Part shown: in pieces, positions 27,597 to 35,466 of the stretch
Layout: each line of letters starts with the position of its first letter
Position numbering within the stretch: the first letter of the stretch is position 1
Assembly: GCF_030053835.1 (NCBI RefSeq)
Contig: NZ_CP125655.1
Coordinates: 2,046,001-2,110,000, forward strand
Reading direction: 5' to 3'
Length of the DNA stretch: 64,000 bases
Source: Cellulomonas sp. ES6
GTDB lineage: Bacteria; Actinomycetota; Actinomycetes; Actinomycetales; Cellulomonadaceae
Position numbers and translations under genes: made by a program
The notes under the pieces: generated by a model
Told to the model about the DNA's origin: nothing
The model's database searches: none
What the model saw: only the letters and a program-made list of their open reading frames with translations

Positions 27597-30385
27597 TCAG
27601 AACGGGCGGTCCTCCGGCTCCTCGACCACGGTGGCGCCGAGCATCTGGGCCAGCAGCGGCACGCCCGACAGCCCGGAGGACCCGATGTCGGGGTCGTCCA
27701 TCGACGGCTCGTCGTCCGCCCACGTCACGCGGGGAGCACCCGGTGCCGCACCACCCGCGCCGCCGCCCGCGGCCGCGGCGCGTGCCGCCGCCCGCACACG
27801 GTCGGCACCGCTCGGCGGGGCGGGGGCCCAGTCGTCCTCGGGCGGCGGCTCGGCAGCACCGGGGTCGTCGGGGTCGGTGTCCCACGGCGGCGGGGCGGAG
27901 GGCGCCCGGTCGCGGGCGGCCCCGGGCCGCGGCGTCGCGTCGTCCCCGGGCGACCCGGGGCGACCCGCACCGCCGGCACCGGTCGAGGGCCGGGCCGCAC
28001 CGCCGGACGTGGACGGGGCGGGGGCTCCCGCCGGGCGGCCGTCCCCGGGCTCCCCACGGCGGGCGGTGCCGACGGCCCGGCGGACCGACGCGTGGCCGCG
28101 CCCGGCTCCCCGGCCGCGCGCGGGCCGTCCGGCGCGGGCCGGGTGGCCCCGTCGGGGTCGTCGTCGGCCGCACCGTCCGCGCTCACGTCGGGGGCCGGCC
28201 CGTCGTGCGGCGCACGCGCGCCGGGCTCGGACGTCGGCCGGGGCGCGGGCGCGTCCCACGAGGCCGCCGCCTCCGCGGCGGACGGGGCGCCCCCGCGGCC
28301 ACCGGCGGGCGCCGGGCCCTGCGGCTCGGCGGACCGACCCGGGGCGGAGCCCGGGCCGGCGAGCACGGGCTCGACCTTCACCGAGAACCCGAGCGTCTCG
28401 CGCACCGCCTGCTGCACGAGGTCCGCGTGCGGCCCGGACCGGAACGCCGACGCCAGCCCGGGGGCCGAGAAGCCGAGGCGCAGGGTCGTCGCGTCGAGCT
28501 CGACCACCTGGGCGTTCTGGCTGATGAGGACCCACGTGGTCTTCTTCAGCCGACCGAGCGTGTCGAGCACCTCCGGCCACCGCCGGCGCAGCACCTCGGT
28601 GTCGCCGCCGCCGGGCGCGCCGACCGGGCGCTCCACCGGGGCGACGGGCTCGGCGACCGGCACGTCGTGGACCACCGCCGCCGGCTCGGCGGGGCCGGCG
28701 GGCTCCGGCTCCTCCGGGGCGTCGGACGGCTCCTCGTCGGGGATGGGGCCCGCGGCCTCGCGCCGGCCCGGCGCGGGGACGTCCGGCCACGAGGTGTCGC
28801 CGTCGGCGTCCGCGGCGGCGACGGGGGCCGGCTCGGGGGCGGGGGGTGACACGTCGTCCGGCGGCGCGAGCGGTGCCTCGTCGGCGGGCGCGTCGACGAC
28901 GGACCCGGCCTGCGCCGACCCGGCCTGCGCCGCGCCCTGCGCCGACCCGGCCGGCGTCTCGTCCTGCGCCGACCCGCCCGGCGCCGACCCGGCCGGCGTC
29001 TCGTCCTGCGCCGACCCGCCCGGCGCCGACCCGGCCCGCGCCCCCGCGTCCTGCACGGGAGCGTCCACCGGCGCGACGACCGCGACGCGCTCGACCGGTG
29101 CGGCCGGCGTCACGACCGCGACGCGCTCCACCGGTGCGGCCGGCGTGAAGCCCCCGGCCGACGGACGCGCCCCGGCCACCTCCGCGGGCTCCCGCCCGGC
29201 GGCCGGGGCGGAGCCACCGCCCACGCGGACGCCGTCCCGCTCGAGCCGGTCGAGGCGGGCACCGAGCCCGGCCGCGGAGTCGTCCAGCGCGGGCAGGAGC
29301 AGCCGCGCCATGAGGAGCTCGAGGTGGAGCCGGGGCGACGTCGCCCCGGTCATCTCGGTGAGCGCGGTGTTGACGAGGTCGGCGGACCGGGACAGCTCGG
29401 CCGCGCCCAGATGGGCGGCCTGCGTCTGCATCCGCGTCAGCTGGTCGCCCGGCACGTCGCGGAGCACGGCCGCCGCGGCGTCGCCGGACGCCGCGAGGAC
29501 GATGAGGTCGCGCAGCCGCTCGAGCAGGTCCTCCACGAACCGGCGCGGCTCGTGTCCCGTGGCGATGACGCGCTCGACGACGCGGAACGCACTGGCGCCG
29601 TCCCGGGCGGCCACGGCCTCGACGAGGTCGTCCAGCAGGGACGCGTGGGTGTAGCCGAGCAGCGCGACCGCGGCCTCGTAGTCGAGCCCCTCGGGGCCCG
29701 AGCCCGCGATGAGCTGGTCGAGCACGGAGAGCGAGTCGCGGACGGACCCCCCGCCCGCGCGCACGACCAGCGGCAGCACGCCGGACCCGACCTGCACGCC
29801 CTCGGCGCGGCACAGCTGCTCGAGGTAGCCGACCATGACGTCCGGCGGCACGAGCCGGAACGGGTAGTGGTGGGTGCGCGAGCGGATGGTGCCGATGACC
29901 TTGTCGGGCTCGGTCGTCGCGAAGATGAACTTCACGTGCTCCGGCGGCTCCTCGACGATCTTCAGCAGGGCGTTGAACCCCTGCGGCGACACCATGTGCG
30001 CCTCGTCGAGGATGAACACCTTGTACCGGTCCCGCGCCGGGGCGAACGTCGCGCGCTCGCGCAGGTCGCGCGCGTCGTCGACGCCGCCGTGGCTGGCCGC
30101 GTCGATCTCGACCACGTCGAGGCTGCCGGGGCCGCCGCGCGCGAGCTCGACGCACGACTCGCACACGCCGCACGGGGTGTCGGTCGGCCCCTCGGCGCAG
30201 TTGAGGCAGCGCGCGAGGATGCGCGCCGACGTCGTCTTGCCGCAGCCGCGCGGGCCGGAGAACAGGTACGCGTGGTTCGTCTGCCCCGTGCGCAGCGCCT
30301 GGCGGAGCGGACCGGTGACGTGGTCCTGCCCCACGACCTCCGCGAAGGTCTCGGGCCGGTAGCGGCGGTAGAGGGCTGTCGTCAC
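27597..30385 (-). CDS. dnaX: DNA polymerase III subunit gamma/tau, reading frame split by a -1 shift
   Basis: The clamp-loader ATPase. Walker A is GPRGCGKTTSARILARCLNC, the four zinc Cys span CLNC-CGVCESC, and the sensor region EEPPEHVKFIFATTEP is intact. An acidic Pro/Ala linker (with an exact repeat of GSAPGGSAQDETPA) and the domain IV/V region (TTWVLISQNAQVVELD) follow. The actinobacterial C-terminus (DDEPSMDDPDIGSSGLSG...EEPEDRPF) is only in the -1 frame; the original frame runs out to a stop at 27725 through Arg/Pro junk. The switch lies between about 28035 and 28130. The GTG at 30385 is 7 bases after TAGAGT (leaderless). The cause is either a single-base deletion/assembly error or genuine frameshifting. 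Confidence 0.85.
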
Positions 30386-30600
30386 CCCCAGAACTCTAGA
30401 GGTGGCAGCCCACACGCCGGGACCCCGGCGAGGTCGGCTGGGGACGGCGCGAGCGCTTCTCCTCCGGCGGGGGCGCCCGGCGCGCGCGACTCCCCGCCCG
30501 GGGCCTCGGCGCGCGCGGGCCGCGGCGGCAGCGGACGGGGCGGTGCCGGCGCGGCCCGCGTCACGCGCGCGACACGGCGTCCCGCATGTCGGACGCGCCG

Positions 30601-30629
30601 TTCCATGCTGCGAGACGCGACGCTAGTTT
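30601..30629 (+). promoter_or_regulatory. Candidate promoter of the first metQ unit
   Basis: TTCCAT (30601-30606) and TAGTTT (30624-30629) are separated by 17 bases, in a stretch with visibly lower GC. Transcription from here would begin about 50 bases before the leader peptide ATG. Confidence 0.4.
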
Positions 30630-30685
30630 CACCGCGTCGCGGACCGCCCACGGTCCGCCCGGGCGCCCGAGGAGGAGGCAGCACG

Positions 30686-30772
30686 ATGCGCGAGCACGCC
30701 ACGACCACCTGCCGCCTCTCGATGTGCGCCGCCGCGCAGGCCGTCGCCTGTCGCTGTACCGCCACGGCCTGA
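30686..30772 (+). CDS. 28-residue Cys-rich leader peptide upstream of metQ1
   Basis: An ATG preceded at the ideal distance by GAGGAGGAGG (30670-30679) opens a 29-codon frame. The peptide starts MREHATTT and continues CRLSMCAAAQAVACRCTATA, with four Cys and an internal Met. It has no signal or domain features and ends 235 bases before metQ1. Cys-rich upstream ORFs that sense cysteinyl-tRNA levels are known in mycobacteria, and short sulfur-linked leader peptides are annotated in Streptomyces. By analogy this is an attenuator ORF for a sulfur amino-acid transporter. A second such ORF precedes metQ2, which supports the call. Confidence 0.65.
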   Translation: MREHATTTCRLSMCAAAQAVACRCTATA

Positions 30773-31007
30773 CGGCCCGCCGCACCGCGACCGCACGAGC
30801 CGCCGGCACGGCCCCGTCCCGCACGCGGACCCAGCGGCGGCGCCCCGTCGCCCGCCACGGCCCGCGGTGCGACCACCACCGCCCGCGCCCGACGCCCCGG
30901 GGCGGCGCCGCGCACCGCCGGCCCCCGGTCGCCGCACGACCCCCGAACCCCGCACCACCCCCGACCCGGCACGACCCCCGCCGGGCCTACGCGAGAGGCA
31001 CACCCCC
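30773..31007 (+). promoter_or_regulatory. C-rich untranslated stretch between leader 1 and metQ1
   Basis: 235 bases with no gene. The second half (30930-31007) is strongly C-rich and G-poor with runs of CCCC separated by ACGAC or CAC, which is what a Rho loading (rut) site looks like. No strong intrinsic terminator is visible. Stalling or completion of leader translation could decide Rho access (inference). GAGAGG before the metQ1 ATG is its ribosome site. Confidence 0.45.
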
Positions 31008-31919
31008 ATGAAGCGCAGACTGACCGCCTGGATCGCCGCGATCGCCGCCACCGCGTCGCTCGCCGCCTGCGCGTCCGGCGGCGGCGAGAGCTCGGCCGGG
31101 GCCAGCGCGACGGCCGACGCGGACAACCGCGTCACGGTCCGCGTCGGCGTCACCGACAAGGCCCAGGAGTACTGGACGACGTTCACGGACCTCGCCGCGG
31201 ACGAGGGCATCGACGTCGAGCTGGTGAACTTCACCGACTACACGCAGCCCAACCCGATCCTCAGCTCGGGCGACCTGGAGCTCAACCAGTTCCAGCACCT
31301 GCTGTACCTCGCCAACTACAACGTGAGCTCGGACGACGACCTGCAGCCCATCGGCTCGACGGCGATCTACCAGCTCGGGCTCTACACGACCAAGGGCTAC
31401 GCCTCCCCGGACGACATCCCGGACGGCGCCGAGATCGCGATCCCGAACGACGTGGTCAACCAGGCCCGTGCGCTGCTCGTGCTGCAGTCGGCCGGGCTGA
31501 TCTCCCTGACCGACGGGGGCAACGCGTTCTCCACGCCGGCCGAGATCGACGAGGCCGCGTCGACGGTCACGGTCGTCCCCGTCGACGCGAACCAGACCGC
31601 GGTCCAGCTGCAGAGCCTGGACGGCGCCGTCATCAACAACAACTTCGCGACGGACGCGGGCATCGACCCGACGACGGCGATCTACTCCGACCTGCAGGAC
31701 ACCGACACCGCCCGGCCGTACCTCAACATCTGGGTCGCCCGGGCGGAGGACGCCGACAACCCGGTGTACGCGCAGCTCATCGAGATCTACCACTCGCCCG
31801 AGGTCACCGACCAGCTGATCGAGGAGAACGGCGGCACCGCGGTGGTCGAGGACGTGCCGGCCGAGGAGCTCCGGTCCGACCTCGCGGACCTCGAGGACCT
31901 GGTCCGCGAGAACGCCTGA
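31008..31919 (+). CDS. metQ: Methionine ABC transporter substrate-binding lipoprotein (copy 1)
   Basis: A 303-residue NLPA/MetQ family lipoprotein. The signal peptide MKRRLTAWIAAIAATASLAA ends in the lipobox LAAC with the lipidated Cys at position 22. The mature domain has RVGVTDKAQEYWTTF, ELVNFTDYTQPNPIL and LNQFQHLLYLANYN, the D/E-rich MetQ core that binds D- or L-methionine. It is about 80 percent similar to copy 2 and probably arose by tandem duplication. It has its own leader and terminator, so it can be expressed apart from metN/metI. It would deliver substrate to the same MetNI. Confidence 0.9.
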   Translation: MKRRLTAWIAAIAATASLAACASGGGESSAGASATADADNRVTVRVGVTDKAQEYWTTFTDLAADEGIDVELVNFTDYTQPNPILSSGDLELNQFQHLLYLANYNVSSDDDLQPIGSTAIYQLGLYTTKGYASPDDIPDGAEIAIPNDVVNQARALLVLQSAGLISLTDGGNAFSTPAEIDEAASTVTVVPVDANQTAVQLQSLDGAVINNNFATDAGIDPTTAIYSDLQDTDTARPYLNIWVARAEDADNPVYAQLIEIYHSPEVTDQLIEENGGTAVVEDVPAEELRSDLADLEDLVRENA

Positions 31920-31932
31920 GCCCCGCGCCGAC

Positions 31933-31969
31933 GGACGGCGCCGGTCCCGCCCCGGGGCCGGCGCCGTCC
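31933..31969 (+). terminator. Terminator after metQ1
   Basis: A 12-bp perfect stem (GGACGGCGCCGG at 31933-31944, CCGGCGCCGTCC at 31958-31969) with a 13-base loop, 13 bases after the metQ1 stop. No T-tract. Confidence 0.72.
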
Positions 31970-32029
31970 GCGCGCGGGAGGGCGTGGCGACGCCGTGAGA
32001 CCGGCGGACGCGGCGCTCCGGGCAGGTGT

Positions 32030-32035
32030 TAGGGT
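32030..32035 (+). promoter_or_regulatory. Candidate -10 element of the metQ2-metN-metI unit
   Basis: TAGGGT (within GTGTTAGGGT) lies between the metQ1 terminator and leader 2, 38 bases before the leader start codon. No clear -35 is visible. Confidence 0.35.
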
Positions 32036-32072
32036 CGCCCGCGTCCGCCCCCCAGGGACAGGAGTCGAGCAC

Positions 32073-32171
32073 GTGAGCACCCACGCCGCTTCCGAGCGCC
32101 GCGCGCAGCAGATGCGCGCCATGGCCGGGGCGTCCTGCGGGCTCATGTGCTGTCGTCAGCGAATGTGCTGA
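32073..32171 (+). CDS. 32-residue Cys/Met-rich leader peptide upstream of metQ2
   Basis: A GTG with AGGAG 8 bases upstream (32060-32064) opens a 33-codon frame. Its second half is unusually rich in Met and Cys: QMRAMAGASCGLMCCRQRMC is immediately followed by the stop. Five of 32 residues are Met (counting the start) and four are Cys, the last codons before the stop being Met-Cys. It does not resemble leader 1 over its whole length, but shares position, size and Cys/Met content. It is best read as an attenuator ORF sensing charged Cys- or Met-tRNA for the methionine transporter (inference). Confidence 0.68.
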   Translation: MSTHAASERRAQQMRAMAGASCGLMCCRQRMC

Positions 32172-32435
32172 CGCTGCACCCTCGCAGCACGGCCCTCCCC
32201 CGGCGGACGTCCCGCCCGGCCCGACGCTCCTGACGAGCGGCCCGACCGGACGCCCCACCCCGGCCCTGACGCCGACGGCTCCGCGCCGCCCGGTACCGGA
32301 CCGCCGCCGGAGAGCCACACCCCCCGGCGCCGCGCACCCCCGCACGCCACCGCCCCGCGGACCCGGCCACCGGCCCGCACCGGGCTCGCCCCCGGGGCGG
32401 GTCCCCGCTCAGAACCACCGGAAGGCAGCACCACC
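32172..32435 (+). promoter_or_regulatory. C-rich untranslated stretch between leader 2 and metQ2
   Basis: 264 bases with no gene. Like the stretch after leader 1 it is C-rich and G-poor on the transcript strand (e.g. CCCTCCCCCGG, CCACCCCGGCC, CACACCCCCC). It could act as a Rho-dependent terminator exposed when the leader is not translated. GGAAGG before the metQ2 ATG is the ribosome site. Confidence 0.45.
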
Positions 32436-33335
32436 ATGAAGCGCAGACTGACCGCCGTCCTCGCCGCCCTCGCCGTGGGCGCGCTGGCCGCCTGCTCCGG
32501 CGGCGGGCCCGCCGCCGCCCCGACCGCCGCGGACCCGGACAACCGCGTGACCGTGCGGGTCGGCGTGACGGACGAGTCCAAGGCCTACTGGACGACGTTC
32601 ACCGAGCTCGCGGCCGAGGAGGGCATCGACGTCGAGCTGGTGAACTTCACGGACTACCAGCAGCCCAACCCGGTGCTCAGTGAGGGCCAGCTCGAGCTGA
32701 ACCAGTTCCAGCACCTGCTGTTCCTGGCGAACTACAACGTGAGCGCGGACGACGACCTGGCGCCCATCGGCGCGACGGTCATCTACCAGCTCGGCCTCTA
32801 CACGACGAAGGGCTACGCCTCGCCGGACGAGATCCCGGACGGCGGCGAGGTCGCCATCCCGAACGACCCGACCAACCAGGCGCGCGCGCTGCTGGTGCTC
32901 CAGTCGGCCGGTCTCATCACCCTGGAGGGCGGCGGCAACGCGCTGTCCACCCCGGCGGAGATCGACCAGGCCGCCTCCCGCGTGACGGTCGTCCCCGTCG
33001 ACGCCAACCAGACCGCGATCCAGCTGCAGGACCTGGACGCCGCGGTGGTCAACAACAACTTCGCCGCCGACGCGGGCATCGACCCGACCACGGCGATCTA
33101 CTCCGACCTCGAGGACACGGACACGGCCCGGCCCTACGTGAACGTCTGGGTCGCCCGGTCCGAGGACGCCGACAACCCGGTGTACGCGGAGCTCATCGAG
33201 ATCTACCACCGCGACGAGGTCATCGGCCAGCTCCTGGACGAGAACCAGGGCACCGCCGTCGAGCAGGACCTGAGCGCCGAGGAGCTGCAGACGAGCCTCG
33301 CGGAGCTCGAGGACCAGGTCCGCACCGCAGGCTGA
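32436..33335 (+). CDS. metQ: Methionine ABC transporter substrate-binding lipoprotein (copy 2)
   Basis: A 299-residue MetQ/NLPA lipoprotein with signal peptide MKRRLTAVLAALAVGALAA and lipobox LAAC (Cys20). The mature part (RVGVTDESKAYWTTF, ELVNFTDYQQPNPVL, LNQFQHLLFLANYN, VVPVDANQTAIQL) parallels copy 1 almost residue for residue. It is followed after 124 bases by metN and metI, so it is the transporter's operon-encoded binding protein. The two copies may differ in affinity or in response through their different leaders. Transport of methionine is the family expectation. Confidence 0.91.
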   Translation: MKRRLTAVLAALAVGALAACSGGGPAAAPTAADPDNRVTVRVGVTDESKAYWTTFTELAAEEGIDVELVNFTDYQQPNPVLSEGQLELNQFQHLLFLANYNVSADDDLAPIGATVIYQLGLYTTKGYASPDEIPDGGEVAIPNDPTNQARALLVLQSAGLITLEGGGNALSTPAEIDQAASRVTVVPVDANQTAIQLQDLDAAVVNNNFAADAGIDPTTAIYSDLEDTDTARPYVNVWVARSEDADNPVYAELIEIYHRDEVIGQLLDENQGTAVEQDLSAEELQTSLAELEDQVRTAG

Positions 33336-33459
33336 CGACCCGGCGCCGGGCGGCCCGCGGGTCGCCCGGCGCACGACCGCCCGCCGGCGCGACGCCGGCA
33401 CCCGAGACCCACACCCGCACCCGCACCCGCGGGCGACCCCACCCCAGGACGGTGACCCG

Positions 33460-34530
33460 ATGACCGCGATGGTCTCCCTGCGTGACGTCACGAAGGTGTT
33501 CGACGGGACCTCCGGTCCCGTCCGCGCCGTCGACGGCGTCACGCTCGACATCGAGCGCGGCGACGTGTTCGGCGTGATCGGCTCCTCCGGCGCGGGCAAG
33601 AGCACGCTCGTCCGGCTCGTCAACGCGCTCGAGACGCCGACCTCCGGGCAGGTGGTGGTCGACGGCACCGAGCTCACCGGGCTGTCCGAGCGCGGCCTGC
33701 GCCCCGCCCGCGCGGGGATCGGCTTCATCTTCCAGCAGTTCAACCTGCTGAAGTCCCGCACGGTCGCCGGCAACGTGGCGTACCCGCTGCGGGTCGCCCG
33801 GTGGCCCCGGGCCAAGCGCGAGGCGCGCGTGAAGGAGCTGCTGGAGTTCGTCGGGCTGTCCGACAAGGCCAAGCAGTACCCCGACCAGCTGTCCGGCGGG
33901 CAGAAGCAGCGCGTCGGCATCGCCCGGGCGCTCGCGACGTCGCCGGCCCTGCTGCTCGCGGACGAGGCGACCAGCGCCCTCGACCCCGAGACCACCAAGG
34001 ACGTGCTGGACCTGCTCCGCCGGGTCAACCGGGAGCTCGGCGTCACGATCGTCGTCATCACCCACGAGATGTCCGTCGTCTCGTACCTGTGCAACCGGGT
34101 CGCGGTGATGGAGCACGGCAAGGTCGTCGAGGAGGGCGACGTCTACCGCGTGTTCGCGGAGCCGACGCAGCCCATCACGCGGCGGTTCATCGGCGCCGCG
34201 CTGCACGACCGCCCGCGGCCCGACGTGGTCGCCCGGCTGCGCGAGCGGCACGCCGGCCGGATCGTCACGATCGCGATCCGGGAGAGCGAGGCGACCGCCG
34301 GCGTCGTCGTCACGGAGCGCCTGCGCGCCCACGGCATCAACGGGCACGTCGTGTTCGGCGGCATCACCGAGGTGAACTCCCGCCCGCTCGGCTCCCTGAC
34401 GTTCGCGCTCGAGGGCCCGGACGCCGCGGTCGACGCGTTCCTCGCCGACCTGCGCGCGCACACCGAGGTGATCGAGCACGCCCCGGACGGCGACCACGCC
34501 GGCCCCGCGAGCAAGGAGGTGGGCGCGTGA
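33460..34530 (+). CDS. metN: Methionine ABC transporter ATP-binding protein
   Basis: A 356-residue ATPase. Walker A is GSSGAGKSTLVRLVNALE, the signature LSGGQKQRVGIARALA and Walker B LLLADEATSALDPE. The C-terminal region (about residues 265-345, with RIVTIAIRESEATAGVVVTE) is the NIL/ACT-like domain that binds methionine and shuts transport down when the cell is replete. The upstream gap of 124 bases to metQ2 has no clear terminator. Its stop overlaps the metI GTG. The Q-N-I order differs from the N-I-Q order of E. coli but is common in actinobacteria. Confidence 0.94.
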   Translation: MTAMVSLRDVTKVFDGTSGPVRAVDGVTLDIERGDVFGVIGSSGAGKSTLVRLVNALETPTSGQVVVDGTELTGLSERGLRPARAGIGFIFQQFNLLKSRTVAGNVAYPLRVARWPRAKREARVKELLEFVGLSDKAKQYPDQLSGGQKQRVGIARALATSPALLLADEATSALDPETTKDVLDLLRRVNRELGVTIVVITHEMSVVSYLCNRVAVMEHGKVVEEGDVYRVFAEPTQPITRRFIGAALHDRPRPDVVARLRERHAGRIVTIAIRESEATAGVVVTERLRAHGINGHVVFGGITEVNSRPLGSLTFALEGPDAAVDAFLADLRAHTEVIEHAPDGDHAGPASKEVGA

Positions 34531-35192
34531 CCACGCCCAACGGCACGTCCCTGTGGCCGACTCTCTGGGCCGCCCTCGGCGAGACCCTCCAGATGGCGAT
34601 CGCGGCGCTGGCGATCGGCGGGCTCTGCGGCCTCGCCCTCGGCGTCGCGCTCTACGTCACGCGGCGCGGGAACATCCTGCAGAACCGCGCCGTGTTCACC
34701 GTGCTCAACATCGTGGTGAACATCATCCGGCCGATCCCGTTCATCATCTTCATCACGGCCGTCCGCCCGCTCACGATCGCCCTGACCGGCGCCTCGTACG
34801 GCGTCGAGGCGGCGATCCCCGCGCTGTCGATCATGGCGACGGTGGCGACCTCGCGCATCGTCGAGCAGAACCTCGTGGCGCTCGACCCGGGCGTGATCGA
34901 GGCGGCGCGCGCCATGGGCGCCGGACCGCTCCGGATCATCATGACGGTGATCGTCCCGGAGACGCTCGGCCCCCTGATCCTCGGGTTCACGTTCCTGTTC
35001 GTCGGGATCGTCGACATGACGGCGGTCGCCGGGGCGATCGGCGCCGGCGGGCTCGGCGACTTCGCGATCGTCTACGGGTACCAGCGGTTCAACGACGTCG
35101 CGACGTTGGCCGCCGTGGCCGTGATCGTCGTGATGGTCCAGCTGGCGCAGCTGCTGGGCAACACGCTGGCCCGCAAGATCCTGCGCCGCTGA
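34527..35192 (+). CDS. metI: Methionine ABC transporter permease
   Basis: A 221-residue permease with five membrane spans. The EAA loop that contacts MetN reads EAARAMGAGPLRIIMTVIVPE, and the motif VNIIRPIPFIIFI is typical of MetI. The GTG start overlaps the metN stop (GTGA) and has AAGGAGG 7 bases upstream. It forms the membrane pore of the methionine importer with MetN. A strong terminator follows at once. Confidence 0.94.
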   Translation: MTTPNGTSLWPTLWAALGETLQMAIAALAIGGLCGLALGVALYVTRRGNILQNRAVFTVLNIVVNIIRPIPFIIFITAVRPLTIALTGASYGVEAAIPALSIMATVATSRIVEQNLVALDPGVIEAARAMGAGPLRIIMTVIVPETLGPLILGFTFLFVGIVDMTAVAGAIGAGGLGDFAIVYGYQRFNDVATLAAVAVIVVMVQLAQLLGNTLARKILRR

Positions 35193-35195
35193 CGG

Positions 35196-35227
35196 GTGCC
35201 CGCCCGCGGGCGACCGCGGGCGGGCAC
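35196..35227 (+). terminator. Terminator of the met operon
   Basis: A perfect 14-bp stem (GTGCCCGCCCGCGG at 35196-35209, CCGCGGGCGGGCAC at 35214-35227) with the loop GCGA, 3 bases after the metI stop. Confidence 0.85.
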
Positions 35228-35261
35228 ACTGGGGGCACCGACCGGCCGGAGGGGGCGCACC

Positions 35262-35465
35262 GTGGGCGAGGACGAGCGCGAGCAGGAGCCGTGGCGCGAC
35301 GAGCGCGGGATCGGCGAGCGACCGGGGATGAACCAGAACCCCCTCGCCCCGAGCTTCCGGGACGGGCCCCGCACGACGCCCGCGTCGACGCGGTCCCTGC
35401 TGCTGGGGGCGGCGCCCGTCGTCGTGGTCGCCCTGGGGGTGCTGGTGTTCGCGTTCCTGCGCTGA
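35262..35465 (+). CDS. 67-residue protein with C-terminal membrane anchor
   Basis: The GTG follows GGAGGGGG by 6 bases. The product has an acidic/basic soluble head (MGEDEREQEPWRDERG), a linker (NQNPLAPSFRDGPRTTP) and a C-terminal span (about residues 45-66, LLLGAAPVVVVALGVLVFAF) ending two residues after Leu-Arg. I recognise no family. It lies after the met terminator and convergent with the FAD oxidase gene by one base, so it is probably a separate transcript. Small tail-anchored proteins of this type are common and poorly known in actinobacteria. Confidence 0.55.
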   Translation: MGEDEREQEPWRDERGIGERPGMNQNPLAPSFRDGPRTTPASTRSLLLGAAPVVVVALGVLVFAFLR

Positions 35466-35466
35466 G

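Noticed and set aside
27725..28050. The Arg/Pro-rich end of the original dnaX frame as a genuine C-terminus
   Set aside because: It has no homology-like features, uses A/T at wobble positions more than the rest of the gene, and the -1 frame contains the recognisable actinobacterial tau end.
27484..28173. A third reading frame through the end of dnaX (about 229 codons) as a separate gene
   Set aside because: The product is Arg/Pro-rich with no start signal; it is the third phase of the dnaX linker, not the one containing the conserved end.
30773..32435. SAM or other sulfur riboswitch in front of the metQ genes
   Set aside because: No SAM-I, SAM-II or SAM-IV core could be recognised. The regions are C-rich and poorly structured, with a translated leader instead.
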